64,000 bases of DNA, from positions 187,251 through 251,250 of the forward strand of contig MU277674.1 in the NCBI GenBank assembly GCA_022385805.1, in the 5' to 3' direction. Of this stretch, positions 35,669-52,440 are shown one piece after another; within the stretch, counting starts at the first letter, position 1, and each line of letters begins with the position of its first letter. Made by a program: the position numbers and the translations under genes. This DNA comes from Pilatotrama ljubarskyi (taxonomy: Eukaryota > Basidiomycota > Agaricomycetes > Polyporales > Polyporaceae). The notes beneath the pieces were generated by a model that was given only the letters and a program-made list of their open reading frames with translations, did not search any database and had not been told where the DNA came from.

Positions 35669-37120
35669 ATGGCCTTCAAGTTGCTCTCTTCCTTCTTGGC
35701 TGTCGTTGCCGCCTTCCAGGGCGTGAGTGCTGGTATGTATGGAGGTACTCTTGAGCACTCCACTCCTCAAGCTGACGCGGTCTAGCTACCACCGGACTCA
35801 ACCGTCGCGTCGCTTGCCCCGACGGTGTCCATACCGCCAGCAACGCGGCTTGTTGCCAGCTCTTCGCCGTCCGTGAGGACCTCCAGAAGAACCTGTTCAA
35901 CGGTGGCCAGTGCAATGCTGAGGCGCATGAGTCTCTGCGTCTGACGTTCCACGACGCCATCGCCATTTCTCCGGCCCTTGAGGCCCAAGGCATCTTCGGG
36001 TTCGTCTCTTTTAATCGTATTCTCTGCATATGATGCTGAACATGCAATGCTAATCAGCGGTGGAGGCGCTGATGGTTCGATCGCGATCTTCTCGCACATC
36101 GAGACCGGCTTCCACCCCAACATCGGTCTCGACGAGATTGTCGAGAAGCAGCGGCCGTTCATCGAGCGTCACAACCTTGGTGTTGCTGACTTGTGAGTAG
36201 CAATACAGAGGCCTTCGTATGCTCATCGCTCACCCCCGCCTTCAGTATTCAATTCGCTGGTGCCCTCGGCGCCTCGAACTGCCCTGGTGCTCCTCAGCTC
36301 TCGGCGTTCGTCGGACGCAAGGACGCGACGCGCCCCGCCCCCGACGGCCTCGTGCCCGAGCCGTTCCACACTCCCGACCAGATCTTCGCGCGTCTCGCTG
36401 ATGCGTCGAGCGGCGAATTCGACGAGATTCTGACCGTCTGGCTCCTGACCGCCCACACCGTTGCTGCAGCCAACGATGTCGACCCGACCATCCCCGGATC
36501 GCCCTTCGACTCCACCCCCGGCATCTTCGACAGTCAGTTCTTCGTCGAGACCCAACTCAAGGGCGAGCTCTTCCCCGGCGACGGCCCGAACCAGGGCGAG
36601 GTCAAGTCTCCGCTTCGCGGCGAGATGCGTCTCCAGTCCGACTTCGCGATTGCCCGCGACAACCGCACTGCTTGCGAATGGCAGTCGTTCGTCAACAACC
36701 AGACGAAGGTCCAGCAGATGTTCCAGTTCGTGTTCCACGACCTCTCCATCCTCGGCCAGAACATCGACGACCTCGTCGACTGCACGGAAGTGGTACGTAT
36801 TCCTTCTGCTATCGCGACATTGCTGGACATCTGTTGACCTGCCAATTCGTAGATCCCCGTCCCCGCACCCCTCAGGGAAGTCACTCACTTCCCGGCTGGC
36901 ATGAGCATCCGTGACGTCGAGCAGGCCGTGAGTAGAATCGCGTTCAGATCTGTTGCAATTTTGATACTAAGACTGCCTCGATCAGTGCCAGGAGACTCCG
37001 TTCCCCGTCCTCCCCACGGCCCCGGGCCCGAAGACTTCTGTTGCCCCCGTGTAAGCTCCCCCTTTACTCCCTCTAACCCGAGCCGCACTCTGATCTTGCT
37101 ACTACTGCAGTCTTCCCTGA
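35669..37120 (+). CDS. Lignin peroxidase (LiP-A)
   Basis: Seven exons: 35669-35732, 35786-35999, 36058-36192, 36246-36792, 36853-36927, 36986-37050, 37111-37120, coding 369 residues. Signal peptide [21 protein letters not shown] and a pro-segment ending in a dibasic RR precede the mature start VACPDG. Distal heme site: [11 protein letters not shown] (Arg43, Phe46, His47 in versatile-peroxidase numbering). Proximal His169 is in [15 protein letters not shown]. The Trp in TVW matches the surface Trp of LiP (Trp171 in P. chrysosporium) that carries long-range electron transfer. The Mn site is absent: Ala36 (CNAEAHE) and Asn175. These residues type it as LiP, a secreted high-potential heme peroxidase oxidising non-phenolic lignin units. 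NRT and NQT sites could be glycosylated. It ends APVLP, shorter than its neighbours. Confidence 0.95.
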
Positions 37121-38868
37121 ATCATCTCATGATTGATTCTGTTGTATTCATGTCATAGAGGATCTCGGATCGTTCGAGAACGCGTCTTGTTGGGTTGTAT
37201 ATTGTCACCGTTTGGCCAGGTGCTTCTCGTGTGTAGGTTGTTGTATCAACAGGGAATATGTCGACGAATATACGTGCTTAGAACCACCTTCGAGTTCCCA
37301 CACGGCGCCTTGGCACGGTAGTCGGATGTATGACGCTCTGGTCGCATTGGCGCAGGGCGGTCGCGGGGAGAGCTCCAGACGACCTTAACCCCTTCATCCC
37401 TGAATCAACTCGAGATACTCTAAAGACGCTTTGTAGCTCGTCAGTATTTGGAGATCAGGCCTCAGTATTGAAGATTGGAGAGACGCGGCAAAGAAGTCCG
37501 AGTCGAAGCATGAAGCCCGGCTCTCCTCCGAAGTGCGTCCTCAGGGCAAACATAGGTACTGATGTGTGGTGGATCAGGTGGCGATGATGTTCCTCGACTC
37601 TATTCATCCACCCTTCGCTTGGCCTCACACACTTCTATAGATCGCAGAAAGCGCCAAAGCCAGCGGCCTCACGGGGAGGTCTTATGACTTCTGCCAGTGG
37701 TCCGCAATACAAGTCAAGTCATTCCCGATACAGTTGCCGAGATCGTGTTGACATGACACGTCAGCGCCGTGTAACGGAAGCCAGTAAAGGCCCCGTCAGA
37801 GTAGCCGGATGTTATGAGCCGAAGTTCATCCAGCATCAACTACAGGCTTACCTTGGACATAGGATACGGACATTGATGGCTCGTCTGCGGCCGAGTCCCT
37901 GACAAGACGGGGAAAGCTGCGCATTGTAGTCGCGATCCTTGACGATCTTGAGGAGACGCACTCGCGCCGAATATTAACAGACCCATCTTGATTCAAGCGG
38001 CCCATATATAGATACACACCAACCCTCCCTGGAAGACGCGAAGCCGAGTCATGAACGTTGCATTCGGCGTGTCTGCAAAATTGCGCCTGCCACACCTTAA
38101 TTTCATACGAGAGGAGGACTACGCCGGACGCGATTTCGGAGTCGGGTCTGCGCGAAAGTGCTGCGAAAAGTTCAAGCGTCCGCTGCCGCCAAGGCTCATT
38201 GATGTAGGAGTATATGGTGACGATCTACCAGGAGGCAAGGTGGATGTCAGTATGATGGGGGATGTAAACCGTCCCGAAATGGCCTACCAGTAGCTAGAAT
38301 GCCGATCTTAGTCATGAATGGCGGCTCGCTTCGTATGATCGAGGAGCTGGTTGAATCCCGTTCGGCGGTAATGCTCTCGGAGAAAAGCCGTACGCGGTAC
38401 ACCTTCCCACCCTCGGACGAATGCAGTAGAATGTTTCATCCTTCACGACACGGTGAGTGGTCCATTTTGGTCACAGTCTGTCCTAGTTTTAAGGGGTTGG
38501 GACCAATCATCTCGGCGAGCGTCGACCTCTACGTATGATATCAATTCCTCGCGAAAAGAACCACATGAGTTCTGCGATGCTTGAATCGAGTGAGCGGCAC
38601 TATAAAAGACGCAGCATCGTTGGATAGCAGCCAGAATGCATAGAAATCTATCCCGCTCGGGAGCCGCATCTACTAGACAGCTTCAAAGACCGGGAACGTG
38701 CCGTACGTGGACGTGATGTTGCAGTAAGTCTTTGCATGAAGTCTCGAAGACGGTGCTGTGACTACCGCCACGTGGCTGTAACAGGCTGTAACGCTGCAAG
38801 CTACCGTGTCACCATGCCGTGTTTGCCGAGCTGAAGACTGAGCAGCATCGGACGCGGACGGGCTCTCC
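37121..38868. other. Intergenic, LiP-A to MITE
   Basis: 1.75 kb with no supported gene. Short ORFs at 38051-38538 have no recognisable features. The first part should be the LiP-A 3' UTR. Confidence 0.45.
38861..38868. repeat. Target-site duplication, left (GGCTCTCC)
   Basis: The 8-bp direct repeat GGCTCTCC directly borders the inverted-repeat element; the second copy is at 39317-39324. Eight bases is the hAT superfamily length. Confidence 0.75.
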
Positions 38869-39316
38869 AGGACCCCTGATAATCCCAGGGTATCCCGGCC
38901 GATAAGCGCCCGTCATCCGGACGGCGTCTAAGCTTTTGGAGGCCGGATGATGGTCGGGAGTCCGGACACGGAGGCCAAAAATGGCCTTCTCACCCGGCCG
39001 ATAGTCCGGACATGGGGGACGGGGAGGGATGTCGGCCGGTCCCCCATCCGGACATGGGTGGGGGGGGCAGGGGCCTTAGGCGCCCTGAAAGCGCCGACGT
39101 GCCGACGGCAGGGGTCGGTCACGCCGGACCGGGGGGAGCCCTTATGCTACAGCCCGCCCGGCCCCGCAGGGGCCGGGCGGAAGGTCCGGACATGCCCACC
39201 CAGAATCCGCCGGGCGGCCGAAAGTCCGGACATTCTGGCCAAAAACCGTCCGGACACGGACCCTCCCAAACACGGGCGCTTATCGGCCGGCCTACCCTGG
39301 GATTATCAGGGGTCCT
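38869..39316. mobile_element. Non-autonomous hAT-like MITE, 448 bp
   Basis: The left end (38869-38913) starts AGGACCCCTGATAATCCC. Its reverse complement ends the element at 39316, and the arms match over about 45 bp with two or three mismatches (CCCAGGGTATCCCGG against CCCAGGGTAGGCCGG). Perfect 8-bp direct repeats GGCTCTCC flank it. The interior is very GC-rich and has no transposase-like frame. It contains about seven CCGGACA-type hexamer-to-octamer repeats and a 12-bp stem with a 3-nt loop at 39154-39180. Size, terminal inverted repeats and target duplication identify a MITE; 8 bp points to hAT. It lies between LiP-A and LiP-B. Confidence 0.85.
39154..39180. repeat. Perfect stem-loop inside the MITE
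   Basis: CCGCCCGGCCCC at 39154-39165 and its perfect complement at 39169-39180 are separated by GCA. This is a very stable GC hairpin within the element. Confidence 0.85.
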
Positions 39317-39324
39317 GGCTCTCC
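39317..39324. repeat. Target-site duplication, right (GGCTCTCC)
   Basis: Second copy of the 8-bp direct repeat that flanks the MITE; identical to 38861-38868. Confidence 0.75.
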
Positions 39325-40926
39325 TTGTTGGCAATGAGCTTTGTGACCTTAGCTCCAACCCCCACGCTTTCATCTCGTCTGATGTATTTCTCAGAGGTAA
39401 TACAGCCGGCTGGCAGGGGTGTACAACTGCATATATGGCGTCACCGAGCATGCTGTGGTCATAATGCCAGCCATAACGAACGGACTCGATGACCTGTTCG
39501 TATTGCCATCCTCTAACTCCCGGACCACCCGCAGTCATCACGGCTCACTCGTTACCTCTTTCGTAATGCGTACGTGGGTCGTTGCTCGCTCCATATTCCG
39601 CTATCTGACGATCCCACGCTTGCAAGGTATCTCTGCGGCCGACGCCGCAAATAGCTGTATTTAACAACCAGAACATCGGTCGCCTGACGTCAGGGCCCTT
39701 AGGCCTTGAGTTTCTCAGTTTTGACGGCGGCTCACACCGTCGCTTACGGCTTCTCCCCTTGTGGGAAACGGCCAAATCGCCATGCACACGAGCCGCAAAT
39801 AGTGAGAGTTACTCGTTTCTATTTAAATCTACTCACGTCCACAATCAATGCCGCAGGCTATTTCGGTCCTTGGGAGAGCGTGAAAGCGTTGGGCTGCATT
39901 GCGGCACGCCGGCAACCCGCTGGCCCTCAGACCAGCACTACGGAGCGCGTCTCACGCACGCCTTGCTGCCCTTCGATTGCAAACATTTGACGAGGGTTAA
40001 GTGATATTGGATTTTGTATGAAATGCAGTGCGTCGTCTCTGTCATCTTGCATTCAGGTCATCGGTCGCGGAATACAGTGCAAGTTGGTCAACACCACTTT
40101 GAGTAACATACTATGAATGCGTCGGGTCGCCCAGGCACTGAAAGTGCCGTGTGCGAAATCTTCAACTTAAGCATCCAATTCCGGCACGTGGCTATCACGG
40201 AGCGCTTTCTAGTGGACTTGCCTTTTCGGAGCCGACCGTACATACCAACTCGGTAAGAGCGGACTCTGACGCCCGTTCCCTCGTAAGTACAGGAGGACCT
40301 CTCAGGTGTCAGGATTATGTACGAGCTGAACACCTTGCATAGCTCAATAACATCATGCTGGCCATCTCCTGGACTCGTCGGAAAGTGCGGTGAAACGTCG
40401 TGGCCGAGCAGGGAAGCCCGCCGTGGAATTTTGAGCTAACATAACTCCGTATCGCATCGTATCTGCCTTGGGCGAAGCTCCGGAAGGCCTTCTCGATGGC
40501 CACCCGGACATCTTCCCCGCACACCTGGACTGTCGGTCCCGTGAATGGAGCCTAGGCGATGTGAACTGTCGCGCGCCCAGCCGGGCAGCTGCTTTTTCCG
40601 ACATGCCGCAATCGCATACTCCAAGGACGCCAAGAGGCACTGTACGTGGTGAACCAGGGCTTGGACAAGTGCGCCGTACGGCACGGCTATAGCGTTCGCG
40701 AAAGGACTAGATCCTTCTGAAGCTTCATCTATTTGCCGTCCACAGTGGCCCAAACCGGTGGTCTCTCGCTAGGTACGCCTCTCACTGCTTTTGGTGAGGA
40801 TGCGGGCTTGTTGACCCTGGTTTTAACCTATATTCACAATGGTTTACGGCAGAGTCGCGCACAGGAACACACGAACGGGTGAGTCTCTGACGGGGAAGGA
40901 TCGGAGCCGTCGCGCTACACGTCGCC
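39325..40926. other. Intergenic, MITE to LiP-B promoter
   Basis: 1.6 kb without a supported gene. Overlapping minus-strand ORFs at 40315-40753 have coding-like texture (EDVRVAIEKAFRSFAQGRYD, FANAIAVPYGALVQALVHHV) in different frames. They could be a decayed ORF, family unknown. Confidence 0.4.
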
Positions 40927-41172
40927 ATTGGTCGTGGTCGTCGAGGGGCGCGACACACCAAGTTTGCGGAGGCTCCCGCGGGCGCACTTCGAGCTGGCGG
41001 GGGTGCGCACGACGTCGACAATAGCAGAATGCCTCAATTGCCATTGGACGACGCAGAGGTTTGCAAGACATGTCCTCGGTGACGGGTCCTCGGCGAAGGA
41101 GAGCCGGCAAGGACCTTGCGGGGATGCTACGCGGCCTGTCTCCAAGTTTTGCGACACTCGAAAGGTATAAAG
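40927..41172 (+). promoter_or_regulatory. LiP-B promoter elements
   Basis: ATTGG at 40927-40931, CGACACACC at 40951-40959 (24 bp from the first ATTGG, as in LiP-A), a second ATTGG at 41043-41047 (92 bp further, as in LiP-A), and TATAAAG at 41166, 83 bp before the ATG. TGCGCAC at about 41004 fits a metal-response-like TGCRCNC consensus, but a single short match is weak. Confidence 0.6.
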
Positions 41173-41248
41173 GGGGCTAGCTGCTGGCTCAGAGTCCCCA
41201 GAGCACTCGACTCCTTTCCTACAGACACCTCTCCAATTTGGCATCGAC

Positions 41249-42715
<1,467 letters not shown>

Positions 42716-44718
42716 AGTGCCAGTACCTGTCACGAGTTCCGCAGCAGTAAAGAGGAAGGTCTAGGATCTACACAGTTCGCCTTCGTACGCATTTCGTCAT
42801 GGTATGCCGGTTTCGCCTCGGAAAGGCGGGTTGTAACAGTATCAGTAGTTTGGTGATGAATACACTTGGGGTCCTTGATACATCCAGTGTCTGCTGTGAT
42901 CGGGATCCCCCACTGCGCTCGGGCCTCTGGAGGTATCTGATCAGAACTCTACGGGCTCGCGGGATTGAGCATCGGTAGTAAGTCGCAACTAGTTCACTAG
43001 TAGTCAAATCGAATCGCAAGCTTGATTCTAGGCTCGCAAACCAGCCTCTAGTTCAGCGGAAGATAATCGCTCCCTCTGAATAGCCTGATCCGGGCCATTG
43101 CGGCGAGCGGTACGGGACGGTATGCTGCAACCCCCGGCGCCTGAGGGGAAGTAAGCGCCGTAAAGGCATACACTGCAGACTCAACACCGTGTTCAAGTTG
43201 TCGAGTCTCGACATGCCCAGCAAAACTTGGTGCACACATCCCTAAAGTCCTAACGATTTCTCGTCAGATCCCGCTATCATCGTCTTGCTCAGCCGATATC
43301 TGGAGAACTGAGAGAGACACAGCAGGGAGGCGACTTCTGAGGTGGTATTTCTTGCTGTATGATGGCGACTTGGTATACACTAGAACTGGACCAGTCCAAT
43401 GCTTCCTTCCGCGGCTCAGGTATGTTTACTCCAGGCATCTAGCGAAAGGTTTGTTTCTACAGATAACTGACCTGTCGAGAAAACAAAGTACACGCGGCGC
43501 ACCCTACCATAACGCTGTCTTCAGGACTGAAATACAGATTTTAGCATGATCCCGTAGCCAGTACTACTCGAATAGTAGGAGCGGTGACATTCATATTTCA
43601 GACTGTCTATTTGGCCTCTTTACTCACGCCCCCACCAAAATAGCAGGGTATAATTGGACATGAGAGCGACACCGGCTGGCACCGTCGAGTCACAAAGCTT
43701 ATCGGGTCTGAACGCGCCCTATAGGGAGACGATGAACGTCGACGATGCCCACAGCTATTTCCATCCTCTGGATCGTCTACCACGCGTCAGCCATTGTGGG
43801 AGTCTTCATCATCTCTCTTAGATGAATGACGCTCCTCACCGGCATGACAACGGCACGAACGTTTGAGTCGAAATGCCCTCCGAGCTCTAATGTAGCAGAA
43901 GACTTGTCACTGGTGCGTCTATCGTACTGTTTCCTCCGCGCAAGGGCGCTAGTCGCCGAGCTTGACGGACCATGCTTGTTGCGTTGAGCATAGGTAACGT
44001 TATCTGTCCCTCCTATGATCAATTCTTATGCAACGTGGGCTCAAAAAAGCCTGTTATAACCTCGCACAGGTCCACGTAAGGGATCCGTGATAGAGGCTGA
44101 TTGAATACTTGTCTACTGCCACCGACTACTATACTGCGCCTCTGCGCGGTAGCAGGCACGGCAGTAAATGCTCACAGCGCGAGCGGCTCCAGATATACCT
44201 ATTATCTTGAACGCGCCCAGCCATACATCAATTGGCATCGAAGGTTTCGCGCTTTCCTTCAGGCGGCCAGTCTGCCGTCTGGTCTCTAATGTGAATAAGG
44301 AAGCTCTGGTGCGGCATGAAAAGCGTGTATTGAGTCCGCTTGATGCTGTCTTCGGGCTCTATTAAATCTTGCACCCGTACGGAGAGGCATTCCATGCCTG
44401 CGCTCATCCGGTATGCTGTTTTCGCAAGCGCCATCTCTTGTATCGCTGAGAGTGCGCGTAGAGGATGGACAGATCGTTTAGCCGATTACGCGGCACAGAC
44501 TTCCCTCTTTGACGCAGATCAAGGACTTTCGGAACACGCCGATAGCAGACAAGATGCGGTATGTCTCTACTTATGTGAGTCCCGCCGGCGGATATGAGAG
44601 CCAGCTGACCATAGCATTGCGTCGTTTTCACAGCAGTCGACGGCCGCGTCGGGTAAGAGGGCACACGCCCGACAGAATCACTGAGGAGAGGATCCAGCGC
44701 GTCTTGCGAGACTCAGGG
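42716..44718. other. Intergenic, LiP-B to LiP-C
   Basis: 2.0 kb with no supported gene. ORFs are under 95 codons, on both strands, and lack motifs. The start is presumably the LiP-B 3' UTR. Confidence 0.45.
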
Positions 44719-46417
<1,699 letters not shown>

Positions 46418-47942
46418 AGACCTTGTTCCTGGGTTGACTCTTGGTTCGGCCGTGCAAGGCAGCGCCTCGACGTAGCTGCCAAGCGTGCATGGGTGGGTAG
46501 CTCCTGTCACGGTATCTCATGTATTTGTGTCCTCGGTATCACCTCGACTGTGGGGCTGTTGTATCATCAGTGGCTGTATCATGGAATATACATGTTTAGA
46601 ACAAAACCTACGGTTGAACTGGCCTGCAGTCTGGGGGTCCGCAGAGCCGAGGCCAGCGTGGACCAGTGTGGCTGAGGCGCTCGTGCAGGCTTGTGTGTGG
46701 TGTTGGGGCCAGCCAGTACCGTGGACACCATGGCACGCGTCCATCAACTCATCGTGCACGCATGAGAATAGGCATTCAATCCACTCCCAGGAATCTGGGA
46801 ACAGCTCAAGACCAAGATCGTGGTTTCGGAGCTGGGCAACTCAATATGTTCTCCTCGTAGTAGTACCGGACGCGAAGTTGATACGGTCGATATGACGTTG
46901 CACTGACATCGGCAGGCATCTTCGGTCATCAAGCGTTTCAACTCTTAGACATTTGTCGGACAGAGGTAACTGGACAGCAGGAGTAGGGATTATCAATACT
47001 GGTTGCCTCCACTCAAGGTATCTTAGACTCGTTCATCTCAGACAGGACTCATTCTACATCCTTGGTGAGCGTTCAAGGCAGGTTCGCTCTATCGACGCTT
47101 TGACCATCAACAAACTTCAGACTTCATTCATTGTCCCTCAGTTGAGCAGCCGGACGGTATCCTCCATCTTCCATAGGATTCTGTGAGAGTTATGGGCTTC
47201 GGGCACAAGCCTCATTCTCCATCCCCGGGAACGACATCACGGGTTCGAACAGGTCCGGACTCGACCTATTTGACGACCCGGTGTTGAAGCCAATCATGGG
47301 CCTCTGAAAAAACAAGCGAAGACTCTGATTCCCATGGATCTCTACCGGTCAATCTCACCTTCGAGGTCACCGGAAAGAGGCGGCTGCGAATTTAGTTGGC
47401 ACCCTCTCGAAACCTCCTGAAATACTCTTGTGCGCCCTCGCCAAGTAACGACCTCGCTTGCCAAGCCCACTCTGCCCAAACATGCTCCCACAAGAGGTGT
47501 CATCGGCGCAGAGGACTGATATCCTGTGCTCAGATCAAATGTGTCACCTTCCTGAAGCGGCACTACTAACCTACTGAACGCCTGATCTTCAAGGCGCCGA
47601 ACACTCACTTGCTACTAGCGCCTCGGCATGTGCGCTCTCACCGAGCCGGAACTTCGTGGCTCCCGACATAAGAGCATCCAAGCCTTTGGTACGTCTTCTA
47701 TTCCTGCGCTTCTTTCATGAATAAGCAGATCGTTCTGTTCCATCAATTTTGCAATGCTCCACCGGTGGTTGCTGACGATATGGCAGTTCGACCCGCAGTT
47801 GCTAGTGCCTAGAATCGCATCGACCGTGGATTTTGGAAGCTGGCGTATCTAAACTAACAGTCCGGCAGTACACGCGAACAGTGACCTTTTCTCATCGGGA
47901 TGTGCGAATACCGCTTGTGGGCTGCGCCGACGCCCTTGTATC
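46418..47942. other. Intergenic, LiP-C to MnP
   Basis: 1.5 kb with no supported gene, between the LiP-C stop and the MnP promoter. ORFs are short and featureless. Confidence 0.45.
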
Positions 47943-48184
47943 CCAATTTTCTGGGTATCACGTCCTTGGTTTCGGGCAATGTGCTCTTGTCGTTGGTCCT
48001 CAGCACTCCCAGATGCGACACACCGAGCCTCTGGGTTCCCAACTTCTTCCACAGTTCAGGTGCAAACCCTCACGCTGCCGGAATCGCTCTGCCACGATTG
48101 GCCCGCTGGTGAATATGAACGCATCCATCTAGCAAGTTCTCCAGCTAGGAATACTTCATGAGCGGGCAGAGGAAGGGTATAAAG
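47943..48184 (+). promoter_or_regulatory. MnP promoter elements
   Basis: CCAAT at 47943-47947, CGACACACCGA at 48016-48026, TGCAAAC at about 48061, ATTGG at 48097-48101, and TATAAAG at 48178, 77 bp before the ATG. The CGACACACC and second ATTGG boxes are shared with the LiP promoters, with shorter spacing (81 bp). Confidence 0.55.
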
Positions 48185-48254
48185 GTCGTTGCTGAACACC
48201 CAGCAGTCCTCAGGACAAACGGTTCTCCTCCCAGTTCATCTCCTACCTCGGACA

Positions 48255-49643
<1,389 letters not shown>

Positions 49644-50247
49644 ACGCGGGCGGGAGAAGTTCGTCATCCGGTGCTATTCATCGGAGGCGTCTGCGTCGCA
49701 GCCTTTCACGATCTCCGTCTGCTATAACCTCTTTGCGTGTCCTATCGCTGTTTCCTTTGGGTACGCGCCGCCGTTGGCTCCAATATAATCGTTTCATCAT
49801 TATTCCCAGACGAATGTCAACAAGACTCCAGCTGTAGTGGACCAACAGCCGAGACAGATCCCGTGCATACATACAGCCAAAGAATCTGAGATCGTGACAG
49901 GAAAAAGAAACAACGCAGGATGCAGCTCATCCATGGTATCGGTCAACTAAGACGCTGGTACTGAAGGTAGGACATACAGTAGTAAATGGCACCGGTCATG
50001 AGGATATCAATAGTCTATTCATACGACGTACCGGGTCTCGACGCCACATGCATTCAAACACCGGAACGGTAGCGAGAACCTGAAGAACATTGCTGAAAAG
50101 TGGTAACATACAAACGGTATAGCGGTTACACGGTTACAAAGAGCACGAGTCGCTAGAAATATCAGATACACAGCACCAATCGACGAGTCATAACCTGAGC
50201 AGTCCGAGATGACAAAGGAACGTATGTTGCGGCAGAGCAGCAATGCA
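49644..50247. other. Intergenic, MnP to RING gene
   Basis: A 604-bp convergent gap between the MnP stop (+) and the RING gene stop (-). Presumably the 3' UTRs of both; no feature recognised. Confidence 0.5.
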
Positions 50248-52440
50248 CTAAGCTTGTTGTGTCCGTCGTCGGCGCCGCTTCGCCTTCTTCGACGGCTCCG
50301 GAATCTCTACGGGCCGCTGGCACGTCGGACAGCGTCCCGAGACGTCCGTTAGCCATGGGTCCACGCATGTTTGCTATATGAGCGTAGTACAAGTCAGTCG
50401 TCAGCGTCGCGCATAGTAGAAATGAGATCGGGGCGGCTTACGTGGAAAGCATGCCCACACGGCAGCAGGCGCAGCGGTTGCGGCCCCTCGCCTGCATCGT
50501 TCAACTTGAGCGCATCCCGCTCCTCCTCCGTCACCTCTTCGACCTGAACTTCCTGCGTCGCAGCGCTCCCCTGCGCCTCTGCAGTCGTTGCCGAAGGGTT
50601 CCCGCCTTCGCCTCGCTCTGTGCCTCCCTCCTTGCCTTTGCCCCCAGCCGCGGTGCCGGGCCTGCGTACGCGCCTCGGCTCCTCGAAGTCCATGAGGCAG
50701 ATCGCGCAGACCGCCCGATTGCCCTCGAGCCGCACGAACGGATACTCGCCCTTCTCCCACATCTCCTCCCACGGCACGTCCTCCTCCTCGTCGCTTTCGC
50801 CTGATGCACCGCCGTGCTTCCCCGCCGCGGCATCGCGTCCCTTCTCTGCCGAGCCGCCTTCGTGCGGCTGCGAAGAACGCGACTTATTCTTAGACGCGCC
50901 TTTGCGCCGCCGGAAGAATGCAAAGCGCCGTTTCGGCAGATTCGATGGAGCACTAGCCGTAGTAGAGGAGCCTTTTGGTGGGTAGGCATGGGATACCGGC
51001 GGGGCCGTGAGTGAGGCGTTGGCATCTGGAGATTCGTCCGGCGGCGTAGGTATGTATAGCACCAAGGGAATCTGCTGGACGATCGCCTTTGGGAGCTTGC
51101 CGATATCTGGCTTGATGTAGTGCGGGTTCTGCAGGGGATGTCTTCCCAGACAGAGCAGGAAGATGTTCCAAACGAGCTATGTGGAGATTTGAATCACTTA
51201 AACCAAATCTGGGTACCAATTGCGGCCACTTACATATAGAACGGGGCCAAGGATGAAGACTAGTAGGCCGAGCAGGAAGATCTCAAGAATCATCAAGTAG
51301 AGAATGCACATGATACCGAAGGTGAGCCACCATAGATGGGGCGCAGAGAGCCGGCAGGTGTTGACGGAGGTATACGCTAGGACGTGAGCGGCCAGAAACC
51401 AAACGAGCGAGATGGCTGATGTGAGAAGGGATATCCTGTAGTGCATATATGCGTCAGAGATTCGGACGAGCCATGCACAAAACCGACGGATGTATAGTCT
51501 AGTACGTACCGGGCCTGAAGTCGGGATTGAGGAACGCGGCTGGAAGTTTCCGCGTTCGAGTTACCACTCGTGCCTTCGTATGAGAGACCACTTGCGCGTG
51601 TCGGCTGTTGGCGAGGTGCCACTGTCGGACCACCCTCCGCACGAGGGTAGTGCGGCTGTCCGTTCAAGTACCGCTGAGTAGCGATTTCTGCGTCGCTATC
51701 GCTCCGCCTTCTCACGCGTCTACTATGTCCGAGTTAGCGACGTGGCGAGGGTCAATCAGGGCCATGTATGCGTACAGTCTCGCTGCCCGTTCTCTTCGCC
51801 AAGTCCCAACGGCGAGGAGACAGCCTAGAGCCGTCCTGATAAGCCACAGGGCATTCCAGACTCCGAGTGGTTTCTCGCATGCCTGCCATTCATTCTCTCC
51901 TGGCACCGTAGGACTCTCGTGATGTGCCGAATAAGCAAGGAGGGTGACGATGATGACGAACTGCACAGAGGATTAGCAAAGCTGCCATGAGCATTTCCAT
52001 GTAATGAGAGGGCGGACCTGAGCGAAGCCAAAGGTCAAAGTGAAGATAAGCGACATGAGCTCGCGTCGGGCCTTCGCGTTGGGACCGGCATAGCCCAGCA
52101 GCTCGAGGATCATACCAAAGAGCCCATCAGGTTGGTCAGCATTATCAGCCTCAGGTCGGTTCGCGGCCGGTTGTGGCGGAGGAAGGCGCTCGGAATCACG
52201 GTACAGAGGGACCGCCCAATTGTTCATCGGCGGTTCCACGCCCACAGAGGGCATCCTCAGCTCTCCAGGGAGGTCAAGAGGGGGGAGCGTCGGAGCAGTG
52301 CGCGAGATGGATTCGCCCGGACGATGATGATATGCACGCACTCGCGGGGCACCGCGCGACCCCTCCACCCGGGGCGCAGCGCTCTCAGAAAGTGTCCTGC
52401 GCAAGGCCCGCCCTTCCATAACGGTGGCTGCAGAGGCCAT
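50248..52440 (-). CDS. Multi-pass membrane RING-H2 E3 ubiquitin ligase
   Basis: Start 52440 (MASAATVMEGRALRRTLSES). A Pro-rich cytosolic segment precedes about five membrane helices: LMSLIFTLTFGFAQFVIIV, LWLIRTALGCLLAVG, LLTSAISLVWFLAAHVLA, LWWLTFGIMCILYLMILEIF and LLVFILGPVLYLVWNIFLL. A basic, disordered segment (RRFAFFRRRKGASKNKSR) and an acidic one (EEEDVPWEEMWEKGEY) follow. Then comes a RING-H2 domain: CAICLMDFEE, LLPCGHAFH, and after an intron QTCVDPWL and CPTCQRPVEIP, with a basic end (KKAKRRRRTQQA). The first and second zinc-binding pairs are separated by an unusually long insert of about 75 residues rich in Gly/Glu. The architecture fits an ER or endomembrane E3 ligase; substrates are unknown. 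Confidence 0.88.

Noticed and set aside
38861..39324. Interpreting the inverted-repeat element as a solo LTR
   Set aside because: LTRs have short TG...CA ends and 4-6-bp duplications. Here there are 45-bp inverted arms and 8-bp duplications.
40315..40753. Possible transposase remnant on minus
   Set aside because: Helical-looking stretches occur in two frames, but no recognisable DNA-binding or catalytic motif could be identified; left as intergenic.
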